A stretch of 31,240 nt of DNA from Podochytrium sp. JEL0797. Its lineage: Eukaryota > Chytridiomycota > Chytridiomycetes > Chytridiales > Chytriomycetaceae. The notes below the pieces were generated by a model that worked only from the letters and a program-made list of their open reading frames with translations, made no database searches and was not told the DNA's origin. Of the stretch, positions 20,973-30,970 are shown piece after piece; position 1 is the stretch's first letter, and every line of letters starts with the position of its first letter. The position numbers and the translations under genes are program-made. The stretch covers positions 1-31,240 of the forward strand of contig JADGJG010000206.1 in NCBI GenBank assembly GCA_027596195.1, in the 5' to 3' direction.

Positions 20973-22426
20973 TTACATGATAATCTGAGGCTCCGCAACA
21001 TTGTAGTTGACACTCTTGTGCGGCAACACCCTCGCCCCGTTCATGTAAATCTCATCGCTAATATGAACATCGTCCCCCAACACACACACATTCTCCAAAC
21101 GCGACCACCGCCCAATCGTGTTGTTCCACCCCACAATCGTGCTCTGCACCCACGCGTGCGATCTCACCACACTATCCGCCAACACCACACTCCGGCTCAT
21201 GCGCACTCCATCGCCAATCACGACTCCAGGCCCGAGAACAACGTTGGGTCCAATCTTGCAGCCTTCCCCGATTTTGGCGGTCGGGTCCATCAGGACGTGG
21301 CCGACAATGTGAGGGCCCGTGGCGAGCATGGCGGGGTTCTTTTTGGCGACGGAGGAGAGCCAGAGTCCCGTTCCCGTGAGGAAGTCCTTGGGTTGACCCA
21401 CGTCCATCCAGAAACCGGGGAGTTCCATTGAGTGGATTTGGGAGTCGTCGGCCATTAGGGGGAACACTTCCTTCTCGATCGACATGGGGCGAGCCTGGAA
21501 GATGAAGAAGCAAACTGAATCAGGACCAAATCATTTTGATAAACAAAAACAAGGGGGGTTCGACAAACCTCGATTCTCTTCAACACGGACGGGTTGAAAA
21601 TGTAAATTCCAGCATTGATCTTGTTGGAAATGTATTCGGTGGGCTTCTCAACAAATCGATCAATCACGGAGCTTCCAACCGCGTTGACGACAACTCCGTA
21701 TTTCGACGGGTCGTCAACCTTGGTGACCATGATGGTACCCTCGCCGCCGTGGGCAGTGTGGAACGCCAAAAGGCTTTCAAAGGGGAAGTCGCAAATGACA
21801 TCCTAAGCAAGAAACAGAAAAGAAAAATTCAGTTTAACGATGCTTGTTACGAGGGGAAACATTTTGTCACGATGGCGTCGAATATGCCCAGTATCATCGC
21901 TCGTTTCGAAGTTCCACTTCTCCAGGTTTTGACATGGGGCAACGTCCCGCCAAGATCAAAACAGATGCACCATCACGCGCCCATCCAAAATGGAAAAATG
22001 GAAACCGATAACAAACTACTCACAGAGTTGAGCACAAAGAAGGGGCTGTTGTCCTTCTCGAGCACGGAAGCCGCCAATGCCAACGGTCCGGCAGTTCCGA
22101 GGGGCTCGGACTCGACCGAAAAGTGGATTTTGATCCCCAACTCCTTCTCGTACTTTTCCATCGCCTTGACCATGATCTCGGGGCGGTAAGACACGGCGAG
22201 GACAATGTCCTTGACTCCAGCCTGGGTTGAAGATTGAAAGTGAGCAAAAGACACAATTTTGACAGGGGCATCAAATTGGTGTGCGATAGGAACTGACCTT
22301 GACGAGGGCTTCAATCTGGTGGACAATCATGGGTTTGTTTCCAAACTCCACGAGGGGTTTCGGGGTCGTGATGGTCAAGGGTCGCAGTCTGGTTCCGAAT
22401 CCGCCGACGAGAATGAGTGCCTTCAT
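20973..22426 (-). CDS. MPG1: mannose-1-phosphate guanylyltransferase (GDP-mannose pyrophosphorylase)
   Basis: Makes GDP-mannose from mannose-1-phosphate and GTP in the cytosol, feeding N-glycan, O-mannose, GPI-anchor and mannan synthesis. Four exons: 22298-22426, 22024-22221, 21569-21802, 20973-21494, all phase 0; introns 76, 221 and 74 nt; 360 residues, exactly the family length. The nucleotidyltransferase signature [13 protein letters not shown] is at residues 6-18 and [12 protein letters not shown] follows. [16 protein letters not shown] and [18 protein letters not shown] are characteristic. The C-terminal left-handed beta-helix hexapeptide repeats run through [20 protein letters not shown] and [11 protein letters not shown]. 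The 221-nt second intron is unusually long for this window. Very confident identification. Confidence 0.97.
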
Positions 22427-23029
22427 GATGGGATGGAGTTTTTTGGGGGAAAAAAAATACCTCCCGTTTTGGCAAATGACACGTTTTTGTCGCCAAGGAG
22501 GACAAGTTCGATTCGATTACAAAGAGCATAGATGGAGTTAGAAAAGTAACATATTTACAAGCTGGGGGGTTTCACCTGGGTTTGACCCCCCAATTTGAAG
22601 CGAATTTTGCCAAGAACCCGGGGTCCCAGTTCCTGGATTCCTGTTCCCACACTCACCCAATTACAACCTCCGAAGAAGGGAAGGAGGATTTTGATCGGGG
22701 GGTAAGTCAGGGGTAAGTGTTAGAACTCGCGCTCCGGGCTTCAGTCTTCCTCGTCTTCCCCTCATCCAGCTGATTCTCTCTCTGTTTTGACGTTCCCACC
22801 CCCTCCTTGCCTTAACCACCTCAACGTTCTTCTCTCGAATCAAGCTTCAGCTTTCTCCAAAAACATGGTCGACGAAGCGCCAATAGTCCAGCCAAGACGC
22901 GATGTCTCTTATAACACTCAATTTCTCATCAATTTCCTTTACTCATCCGTTAGGAAAATGAAATCATGCGAAACAACCCCCAGCCGAAAGTGAAATCGCA
23001 CCCCCCTCCCTCCTCTATGACTGACTCCT
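22427..23029. other. intergenic region with a second GGGGTCAAA-type element
   Basis: This 603-base gap lies between the GDP-mannose pyrophosphorylase start and the CYRI stop. It includes GGGGGGT at 22564-22570 facing TTTGACCCCCC at 22581-22591, resembling the inverted repeat near 5.6 kb. A short plus-strand frame from ATG 22865 could be extended by an intron at about 22904-22953 into sequence antisense to the CYRI 3' end, but the donor is weak and no homology is recognised. No gene is called. Confidence 0.4.
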
Positions 23030-24460
23030 TCACAAGTCATTCACAAACTCCCTCATCGAATGCGGTGTACCCTCCTCGTTCAAATGACACGTTGAATACC
23101 GCACACTGTTGATCAATCCCGTCGTGAGAGCGCCCCCGTTCGTTTGAATCAGTTTGATGTACGATTTGATCTGGTCGTTTTCCTATGAGCGTCAGGGCGG
23201 GGGGCTCATGAACAAAAAGAACTTACATCGACTTTGGATGTATGTCCGAACGCGCCTCCATGACCCACGTCAACGTGGTCGTACAATACAATGCACATGA
23301 CCAGCACGCGCAGGTGGTATTCGATGGATTCCGCGTCCACAACGTGTTTTTTGGAGATGGCGTTGTAACATGCGGCGGCGAGGAGGGAAAGGAGGTCTGA
23401 GATGCTTTCCCGTGACACACCCTTATGGGGCTGGAATGGGGGGCGCGTGTGAAACAATTCAGTAGGCATAAAAAACAAGGCGTGCGGAGTTTCGTGAAGA
23501 AACCGTACCTTCGAACAACAAGAAATCAGCATCTTCAACATGGGTGCCGGCTCCGCATAAAACATAGACATGTTGTTGGCCGCCACGTCGTCAATCACCA
23601 TCCGCGGGCCTGTGCCGTTGAGGTTTGGTTTCTGGTTCCCTGAAATACGGACTTTTTGGAGCGCGCGGCGGTAATAGGAGAATTCGTTTTGGATGTTGGG
23701 GTTCATTATCTGGGAGGGGTGCTCAGTATCCATGATGAGGGAATGGGGGCGCAGCAAGCGATTTCGAATCTGCGCAATGGGTTACCTTGAGTTCGTCAAA
23801 TACTGAGGCAAAGAAGAGGACGTCTGCAACTCGTTTTGCGGTGGCTTGGAGCGATTCAACGGATTCCATCATATTGGGACCGTCGGCAAAGAAGGCGAGA
23901 ACTCTTGGCAGTGCTTCATCTGCATTCGCAATATTAGAATCAGTGCGATCATTCGATGTATTCTCTGATCGCTGGCAGTCTCCCGTGAGTCCGCGGAATG
24001 CGTCATTTCAAATTTGAGTCACTCAATTCTTATGGAACTCACCGATTTGATTGGAATAATCGTAGAACAGCTTCAGCTGCAAAATGGCTGGAACTAGCAA
24101 CCTCCATGCTTCCTCTTCCGTCTGTGGCGAGGGCCGTGAAATGGCCTGGGGAAAAGGGGGGTTGAGTTGGAGCACAAGTTCGCCAAGCCACCGATAAAAC
24201 TCAACTGCGCGGATCGTGTCCCCGCATCCTGCATAGTTGCGCAGCGAGTCGAGGTGTGTGTGCGAGTGCGAGAGCGTCTGGCTGATGTGTTGGTACACTG
24301 GGTGCTCCTCGGGGCGGGGGCGAGGGTCTGAGAGTGATCAAGGGCGGAGTCAATGGGGCTCGGGGTGCGAAGGGGGGGACTTACTCTGCAGGTCGATGGA
24401 GATGGAAACGGGCGGGGTTTGTCTGGCTTCGGACTCGGGCAAACACATGGCGGCGCCCAT
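23030..24460 (-). CDS. CYRI/FAM49 family Rac1-binding SCAR/WAVE inhibitor
   Basis: CYRI proteins bind active Rac1 at the membrane and restrain the SCAR/WAVE complex, limiting Arp2/3-driven protrusions. Six exons: 24385-24460, 24043-24327, 23786-23919, 23509-23709, 23227-23430, 23030-23182; introns 44-123 nt; 350 residues (animal CYRI-B is 324). The DUF1394 core is clear: FFASVFDELK, MNPNIQNEFSYYRRAL, NNMSMFYAEPAPMLK, LRVLVMCIVLYDHVD, GAFGHTSKVD and STCHLNEEGTPHS near the end. The paired Arg179-Arg180 in SYYRR match the Arg pair reported as needed for Rac1 binding. The N terminus MGAAMC has Gly2 and a nearby Cys, consistent with the myristoylated N terminus of known CYRI proteins. A Pro/Glu-rich insert lies between the N terminus and the first helix. 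Suggests SCAR-dependent crawling in this organism. Confidence 0.93.
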
Positions 24461-24572
24461 TCTGGGAGCGGTCGAATTGGGGGGAGATTGCAAGATTTGG
24501 GAGACACAAAAATTTCAAAGTTGATTGGAGAGAAGAGCGCGATCCTCCCAATTTTATGAACAAAAGAACTCT

Positions 24573-25222
24573 TTATTCAATGGTATTCTTGAGATGTGTA
24601 CGAATCGTCGCAAGCGGATTGCTCTTGAACGCCTTGTGCGTGAGAATATTCTGCATCCGCAACATTTCGTTGATTCCTTCCTTTGTCCGCGCCTTTTGGC
24701 TCACGGGCTTCTTCTTTCCGGGTTTCGCCACAGGTTCCTTTGCGGGTTGTTCGGTTTCCATTTCGGGTGCTTCGAGAATTTGTTGGATATCTTCCAAATC
24801 GGCCGCAACGCCAAAGACTTCCTTCTTTTTCTTTCGTTTGTCGGCGTTTGCGCGGGCGGAATAGACTCCGTTCATTTCTGGGTTGGAAGGACGTGTTTGG
24901 TTTTGGTGGGTGATGAGGTTCGAGTTTCGACGCATGAAAGAATGAAGGGGAAGCGAGGAATCAGCACTTCTGGAATCAAAAGACACGAGTAGATCCACTC
25001 ACTTTCGAGCCATTTGTCTCTCCGTGCAACCCTCTTTTCCTTCTTTCCGTTTCCACTGTCGAGTTCCGCGTGGTCATCGTCAAGCGATCCCAGCGCACTG
25101 GTGGGTTGGGTTGTTCCGGGTGCCGAGATTCCAGCAAATGAGAAGGTGGTAGCGGGTGCTGCTTGGGCTGCTGCAGACTTGTTGTGGGCGCGGTGCCGGC
25201 GGGTGACTTCAACTTTGGGCAT
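24573..25222 (-). CDS. SLX9: SLX9-like ribosome biogenesis protein
   Basis: Slx9 is a nucleolar factor of small-subunit pre-rRNA processing and pre-40S export. Two exons, 25003-25222 and 24573-24877, with a 125-nt intron, give 174 residues. The start MPKVEVTRRHRAH is basic. KEKRVARRDKWLEK before the junction and ANADKRKKKKE after it match the family plan of a basic helix followed by a Lys run. The C terminus ends RMQNILTHKAFKSNPLATIRTHLKNTIE-like (split here: RMQNILTHKAF, then NPLATIRTHLKN), the most conserved part of Slx9/FAM207A. It lies 90 bases downstream of the NOP2 gene on the same strand; both act in ribosome assembly, which may favour co-expression. Assignment is by motif and length; the family is weakly conserved. 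Confidence 0.7.
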
Positions 25223-25311
25223 TTGTTTTCGAAAAAAACAAAAAAAACTCAATTTGATTTTTATTTTGATTTGTTGATGCTTCAAACCTTAAACATTACC
25301 CCAATCTTCCT

Positions 25312-27958
25312 TTACTCGTCCATCTTGTCCCCATCCAACTCCTCCAACGTGTGTCCCATCGCCTTTCTCTTGGGCTTACCCGCCTCCGAACTCGCCGACG
25401 GCGCTCCCTTGAGGTTCGTCAACGCGCTCTTCTTCATCTCCTTCTTCTCCATTCGCTTGGCCTTCTTCTTGGGGATCCCGGCTTCCATGGCTTCAGCCAC
25501 AGCGTCCGACACGGGTTGCTTCGTTTTGACGTTGAAGCCCTTCTTCTTTAACCGTTTGATTTCGGCAGCTGTGTGCAGGGAATTGTTTTAGTTGGATGCA
25601 CATGCGCATGACCAAAAAAAAGAGCGTTCTCACCTTTGATGAGCTTCTCGTCGTCATCATTGTCCAACAAAGTTGGCTCGGCCTCGGCCACAATCTTGGA
25701 CTCCTTGGCAGCAACAGACTTCTTCTTCTTGGGCGCTTCGTACACGACCTCCATTGCCTCCTCGTCGTCGTCGGAGACTTGCTCATCGTCCTCGTCCTTA
25801 GGCGCTTCGGGGATCTTGTTGGACACCTTCTTGAACTTGGCCACGTAGAAACCGTCCATGTTGTATGTGTGGGGGTAGTATCGGCGTGTGTGGATGACGG
25901 AGGGGTGGAATGTTTTGCCGCGGTAGCTGTTTAAAGTTTTTTTCATCAACAGGCAGTTTTTGAAAGCAAAACACGAAAGCAAAGGAAAAAGGAAACGTAC
26001 CTGACAAACCCTTCCTTTCCAAAGTCCAACCCGGAAGGCACCAGCTTCACATTCGGTCTCTTTCTCAACGCGTAATCCACCACAGCCTCGTTCTCCTCCA
26101 CCGTCACAGAACACGTCGAATACACAATATAACCCCCCGTCGCACTATTGGCATCCACGCTGTCAATCGCGCTCAAAATCAACTCTCTCTGGATCTTGGC
26201 CAAGAAAATAAAATCGTCATCGCTCTTGTTGGTCTTGACGGCGGGATCCTTTGAAATCACACCGGTCCCGGAACACGGCGCATCAAGGAGCACGCGGTCG
26301 AATCCTCCAATCAACGCGGGGAACTCCTTTCCATCGTAGTTGCACACGACCGTGTTCTTGGCTCCAAGACGGTGAATGTTGGCCATCAACGCCTTGCAAC
26401 GGTCCTTGTTGGCGTCGTTGGCAAACACGCAGCCCGTGTTTTTGAGGAGGGCAGAAATGTAGGTGGTCTTTCCTCCGGGGGCGGAACACATGTCCAACAC
26501 GCGTTCGTTCTCTTGCGGCGCGAGGGACACGACTGGGAGGAACGAGGACGCGGCTTGCAGCATGTAGTGTCCTGCGAGATACTCGGGAGTCGCACCAATG
26601 GGGACGGGGGAATCGAAAATCTGGAGTCCGACTTTGGACCATTTCCCGACGGGTTCGAGGTTCACGCCGCGGTTGATGAGGGCCTGGGCGAGGTCCCTTC
26701 TGCGGGTTTTGAGGGTGTTGGTGCGGATCACGACAGGACGTTGGATTTCGTTGGCTTCAAAGAATTCGATGGCTTCCGAAACGGGGAACAGGTGGAACAG
26801 CTTTTCCATGAGGTAGTCGTTGTATCCGTAGTACATTGCCAAGTCCTTGATGAGCTGGTCCACGTATTCGCTGCGGGACCGGTCTTCCTCCTTCAATGCT
26901 TTGAAGTTGCCCAACACGCGCACGACTTCTTGGATCCGTGTGAGAATGACTTGGAGGTCTTCGGTCGGGTGGTCCTTTTCGACTTCTTGGCCGGAGGGGA
27001 GGGTGAACTTTTCGCGTTGTTCAATGTTGGTTTTGAGTTCTTCCTCCCCGAGTTCTTCGAGCTCTTCGAGTTCACGGTCCTGTTCGCGTGCGTCGCGTTC
27101 GATTTCCATTTCGTCCGAGTCTTCGGCGTCTGAGTCGTCGGAGTTGAAGTCGAGGTCGATGAGGGCGTTGGGTTCGTCATCATCAGAGTTCTGGGAGATG
27201 GAGGTTGAGTTTGTTAGAACGCGTTCTCAAAAGTAGACGAGTAGGTGAAGTTACCTCGTCGTCGAAATCGTCGCCGTCTTGACCCTCGAAATCATCTTCG
27301 TCACCTTCAAGATCCTCCAACCCTTCAAGCTCCTCCTCATCCTCCTCCACATCAGAAGAGCTGCCAAACGCAAGTCAACATTTCGGAACGCGTATCATAA
27401 AACGCAACAAACACTCAACTCGTCCAAGCCGCCCTTTGCCAAAAACTTTGGGGCCAACATCAAGTTCTTCTTCTTCTTTGGTGGTTCCATGGCTTGGTTG
27501 TCTTCGTCGTCCTCGAATTCGAGTTCATCGTCGGAAAGGCCGTTGTTGGAGTCGCGTTCGTCGCCGGATTCCACGTCGTCCCACATCATGTCGCCCTCGG
27601 GAGAGTCGGGTGCGGATTCCTTCTTTGCGGGAGCTGAGTGGGTTGATTAGACTATGCTTCGAACAGGTTTCCACCAGGTTTCCCCTGGGACACCAATCGG
27701 TAATGATCACGATCACGCACCCTTCTTCGTCTCCTTCACAAACGGCACCTTCTTCGCAGCCAGAGCCACCTCCTTCGCATGGTACTGCCGAATCTCAGCG
27801 CGCGATCGCTTCTTTGACGTTGACTTCTTTTCGACGGGGTCGTCCTTTGGCACAGGCAGCGAAACACCGCGCTTCTCGGCGATTCGCGCCATCGAAGTGT
27901 CGCTGAGCGGTTTCGGGTCGCCCTGTTTCTTCTTTTGTTGGTGGCCTCGGGATCCCAT
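25312..27958 (-). CDS. NOP2: NOP2/NSUN1 25S rRNA cytosine-C5 methyltransferase
   Basis: Nucleolar S-adenosylmethionine-dependent m5C methyltransferase of large-subunit rRNA, needed for 60S assembly. Six exons: 27721-27958, 27420-27633, 27255-27360, 26001-27190, 25634-25926, 25312-25568; introns 59-87 nt; 765 residues. The N-terminal 230 residues are very acidic with Lys-rich patches, usual for nucleolar Nop2. The conserved core has [36 protein letters not shown] and the SAM motif [19 protein letters not shown]. The two catalytic cysteines are Cys492 in DAPCSGTG and Cys546 in [26 protein letters not shown] is the Nop2 C-terminal hallmark. The tail is Lys-rich. The donor of the second intron (GTTGAG) is weak but is the only phase-consistent choice. 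Confidence 0.95.
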
Positions 27959-27977
27959 TTTTTGGTTTGTTGATGTC

Positions 27978-27994
27978 AAAAAAAAAAAAAAAAA
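27978..27994 (+). repeat. poly-A tract
   Basis: Seventeen consecutive A residues (poly-T on the NOP2 strand), 20 bases upstream of the NOP2 start codon. Such T runs near start codons may exclude nucleosomes; the exact length is sensitive to sequencing error. Confidence 0.9.
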
Positions 27995-28049
27995 CCTGTC
28001 TCTCGATGATGGTGATCAGCAGATACTCGCGAATTACGCGATCAGATTC

Positions 28050-29538
28050 TCAATCCAAATCACCCCCTGCGAATCCCTCCAATACTCCCGTTTCACCATG
28101 CTCCGCCGGACTCAACGTGGGAAAGAAATCACTCAACACCATCGGACGAATCACCAAATCGCAGCCCCCAAGGCCTCTACCGCCATCCGGTTGCATCGAA
28201 GCGGCCGATCCAACGTCGAGTAAACTAGTGGAATTGACTTGATCCATTTCGATACCCCGGATCGCCTCGCGTACGGGAATCATGGCCGCCGACCGGCAGA
28301 GTTCTTTGAGGTCGCTTCCACTCAAGCCCGAGGTTTTCGTGACCAGGGTTTTCCAGGAGAAGGTCGGAGAGAGGGACACGGTTTTGAGAAGCTGACGGTG
28401 AATTTGGTAAGACCATCGAGTTTTGATGCCAACAGGAATCATCCAAACAAAAGACAAACTCACCAAACGAAGAATCCGCTCCCTCTGCTCATCATTCGGC
28501 AAACTGACTTCAAACCGTTTCGGCATCCGTCTCAAAATCGCCTTATCAATATCATTCGGCCGATTCGTGGCCCCAAGAATCAACACGCGCGACTGCTTTG
28601 AAGTAGACAACCCGTCCCATTGCGACATGAATTCAGCCTTCATCATGGACGTGGCTTCATGGTCGCCGCTTCTTCGTTCGCGTAGGAAAGAATCGATTTC
28701 GTCAATGAATACGATGCAGGGTTCCACTTTTTGGGCGAATGAGAAGAGAGCTTTCACGAGCTTTTGGGATTCGCCAAAGTACTTTTCGGTGAGGGTTGAG
28801 AGGGGGAGGTTCACGAATGTGGCGCGGGATTCGGTCGCGAGAGCTTTTGCGAGCATGGTTTTGCCTGTGCCGGGGGGTCTGGGTGTGTTTCCGTTTGCAA
28901 TTAGCATTGGAGGCGTGTACAAGAAGGAGATGGCTCCGAGATTGGACGATCAAAGCAACACGAACCCATAAAGCAGAACCCCCTTCGGAGCACCCAACAA
29001 TCCGCCCGACGCCTCACTCGTGAACAGCTGCGGGTACACCAGCGGGTAAATCACTGTCTCCTTGAGCGATGAGATGATGGGATCCAGGCCTCCGATATCT
29101 GTGCGGTGTTCAAAAAAGGTCTCAGGATCGCCCACCAGAGAAGAGAAAAGCACGCCCCCACGCACCTTTGAAGCTGATATTGATGTCATCCGGATGAATC
29201 ACTTCACTCGCAATCACCATTTCGTATTCGTTGAGGTCCAGGTTCTTGTCGTTGATCTGAACAGCAAATGAGCAAAAAGCACATGCGCCCCGCATTCCAC
29301 TGTCTCTCTCACCCCGAGACGTTTGAACATGGTCTCGGACTTGCTCTTGGCCTTCTGCCGGTTATCGCCGAGCGGGTCGAGGCTCGAGAGGACCCACTGT
29401 GCAGAGAAAGGTCATGGGGGATGCGTTTTCGGAATGCGGAAGCTTGTCTCTTACTTTGACTCCGTAGAAGAGTGCCACTTGTGAGAGGGCAAAGAGGCAG
29501 ATGTCGATGGCAATCTTCTTGGTGTTGACGTTGGACAT
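28050..29538 (-). CDS. MSP1: Msp1/ATAD1-type mitochondrial outer-membrane AAA ATPase
   Basis: Extracts mislocalised tail-anchored proteins from the mitochondrial outer membrane. Six exons: 29455-29538, 29313-29396, 29166-29256, 28966-29098, 28464-28878, 28050-28391; introns 56-87 nt; 382 residues. An N-terminal anchor lies at about residues 8-27. The linker has the family NEYEMVIASEV and DIGGLDPIISSLKETV. Walker A is GPPGTGKT at 131-138, interrupted by an intron in its first codon. Walker B is IVFIDEID (Asp190, Glu191). The pore-loop region reads STLTEKYFGESQKL, followed by GDHEATSMMKAEFMSQWDG, GATNRPNDIDKAILRRMPKR with the arginine fingers, and GLSGSDLKELCR. The last intron (28392-28463, 72 nt) is free of stops and in frame, so retention would insert 24 residues after RILRL. 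The C-terminal extension is longer than in yeast Msp1. Confidence 0.95.
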
Positions 29539-30067
29539 GAAAGGGGAATCGGATTTTTGGCACTTTTTTCTGTCTCGTGCGCCAAGTACTATGGTATCGT
29601 AGTTGAGGGAGGCAGGAAATCTATCGTTCGTGGAGCGGGTTTGCCGAGCCTCCCCTTGCCTCACGCGTTCAGAATCCATTTCGTTCGCTCCTCAAACACC
29701 TTTTTTATCTTTTTTAAAACACTGAAATCTTTTCTGAACGCGTTTTCATTCACTCTTCAAAACCCTCGGCAAACCTAATTTCTCATACTTTTTTTCTAGA
29801 AAAACCGGACCAGCTCTTTTTTCAGTATGTCCGCTTTTTAACACTTTTTTTCTAACTTTTCTTCCTTCTTTCCTCTCCCTTTTTGCACCCCTCCCCCTCC
29901 TTCTTCCCCTCATTCCTTAAAAGCCTCCCATACGCGACCATCCGCGCCATCTGTACCCACATCCACGCTTTCAGGAAGTGTGATAGCTTCATGGACATAT
30001 CACTGCTGAAGAACCCTTTGCGAGTTTCGACAATAATAGAGAATACGGTTGGGTACAGGTTGACATC
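29539..30067. other. intergenic, pyrimidine-rich
   Basis: This stretch of about 530 bases upstream of the MSP1 gene is rich in T and C runs on the plus strand, especially 29700-29920. It presumably holds the MSP1 promoter and the 3' flank of the ORFan to the right. No coding frame is supported. Confidence 0.5.
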
Positions 30068-30593
30068 TCAAGTGTTAACGCCAGCAACAGACCGCACAAG
30101 CTGCAATAAAAAAAGACTGTTAAAACAGGAAGATAAGCAAGAGAAGAATAAATATTTACAATAAGAGGGATGTCGATCATCATCACTTGAACTTTGTAGT
30201 CGCATTGTAGACAGATATAACCCGATTCCCAAAACAAATAAATCCCTTGAAGATCAGTAGTCCTCCCCCCCAGCCGAAAGCACTGTCAGTCTCATAATCC
30301 TGGCAGATGTGCATTATCGTGTTAAAAAGGGAAAACGCGAATCAAAATAAACTTACTTGGATGGAGACCTCCACGAGAAGTCTTCGCCCCTGAGACGCAA
30401 TCAACACGAAACGTCCGTCTTTCCCGGTTCTTGCTGCGCACTGCATTTAAAATTTAGAAACGCGACTAGAAAAACAATCTAGACATACAGTAGTCGACGT
30501 CTTTCCTGAGGCGCTCGAGAGGATACTCCTTGCTCGGAGATCGGAGGCACAATATAATAGTGCTGTCCAAATCGAGCAACCCAGGAAGAACAA
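30068..30593 (-). pseudogene. spliced ORFan fragment, probably decayed or mis-assembled
   Basis: Four consecutive exon-like segments with good splice sites: 30489-30593, 30357-30440, 30161-30299 (to 30160) and 30068-30100. The introns are 48, 57 and 59 nt; the last has a strong TTTTTTTATTGCAG acceptor. The 5' end is missing: an acceptor (TCTAG) at 30597-30594 implies further exons to the right. The frame carries a P-loop-like SSASGKTSTT, then GRFVLIASQGRRLLVEVSIQ and, after a frame break, GIYLFWESGYICLQCDYK and a short C terminus ending at TGA 30070-30068. The break lies at a run of seven G (minus strand, 30265-30271); a change in that run's length would restore a single frame. No family is recognised. 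It could be a lineage-specific gene of an expanded family. The splice evidence is better than the functional evidence. Confidence 0.5.
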
Positions 30594-30970
30594 CTAGACC
30601 CCCCGATATTGATTTATAGTGGGGAAGGCAAACGCTTCGTCAGAAGTCGGTTTTACTTTTCAAGGGGCGGGCCGCCTTTTTTACTTGAAAAAACACCCGG
30701 TGGCTGAGCACTGCCTGCACTGCCCCCCATCCAGCCAACCACACATAAAAGGCCAAAGAATTTGCGCACAAATGCGCTTGGCAAGAAGCCCCCTTCACTT
30801 TCCTCAATCCATTCGCTTATACGCGCGTCTCGCATTATTTGCTCTTCAAATGCCGAAATCCATTGGACTTAATTGCGTCGTGCCTCCGCTAGGACCTTTT
30901 TAGCTTGCTTTATTGATAATTGATGAATAATAAAAGAAACACTTAAAAACAACTATAAGGCTGCAGCAAG
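30594..30970. other. unresolved region
   Basis: No complete gene is supported. An inverted repeat TTTTCAAG (30657-30664) / CTTGAAAA (30684-30691) flanks a GC-rich centre. On the plus strand an ATG at 30850 opens a 17-codon frame (MPKSIGLNCVVPPLGPF) closed by TAG at 30901. Its start resembles the N termini of Crinkler-type proteins (LNCLV), but it is too short to call. Confidence 0.35.

Noticed and set aside
22865..23111. Possible small spliced plus-strand gene starting MVDEAPIVQPRRD
   Set aside because: Weak donor, no homology, and it runs antisense into the last CYRI exon; chance openness is more likely.
26372..27133. Plus-strand open frame of 253 codons antisense to NOP2
   Set aside because: Shadow of the acidic and catalytic NOP2 exon; Phe/Glu-rich composition is the complement of the true codons.
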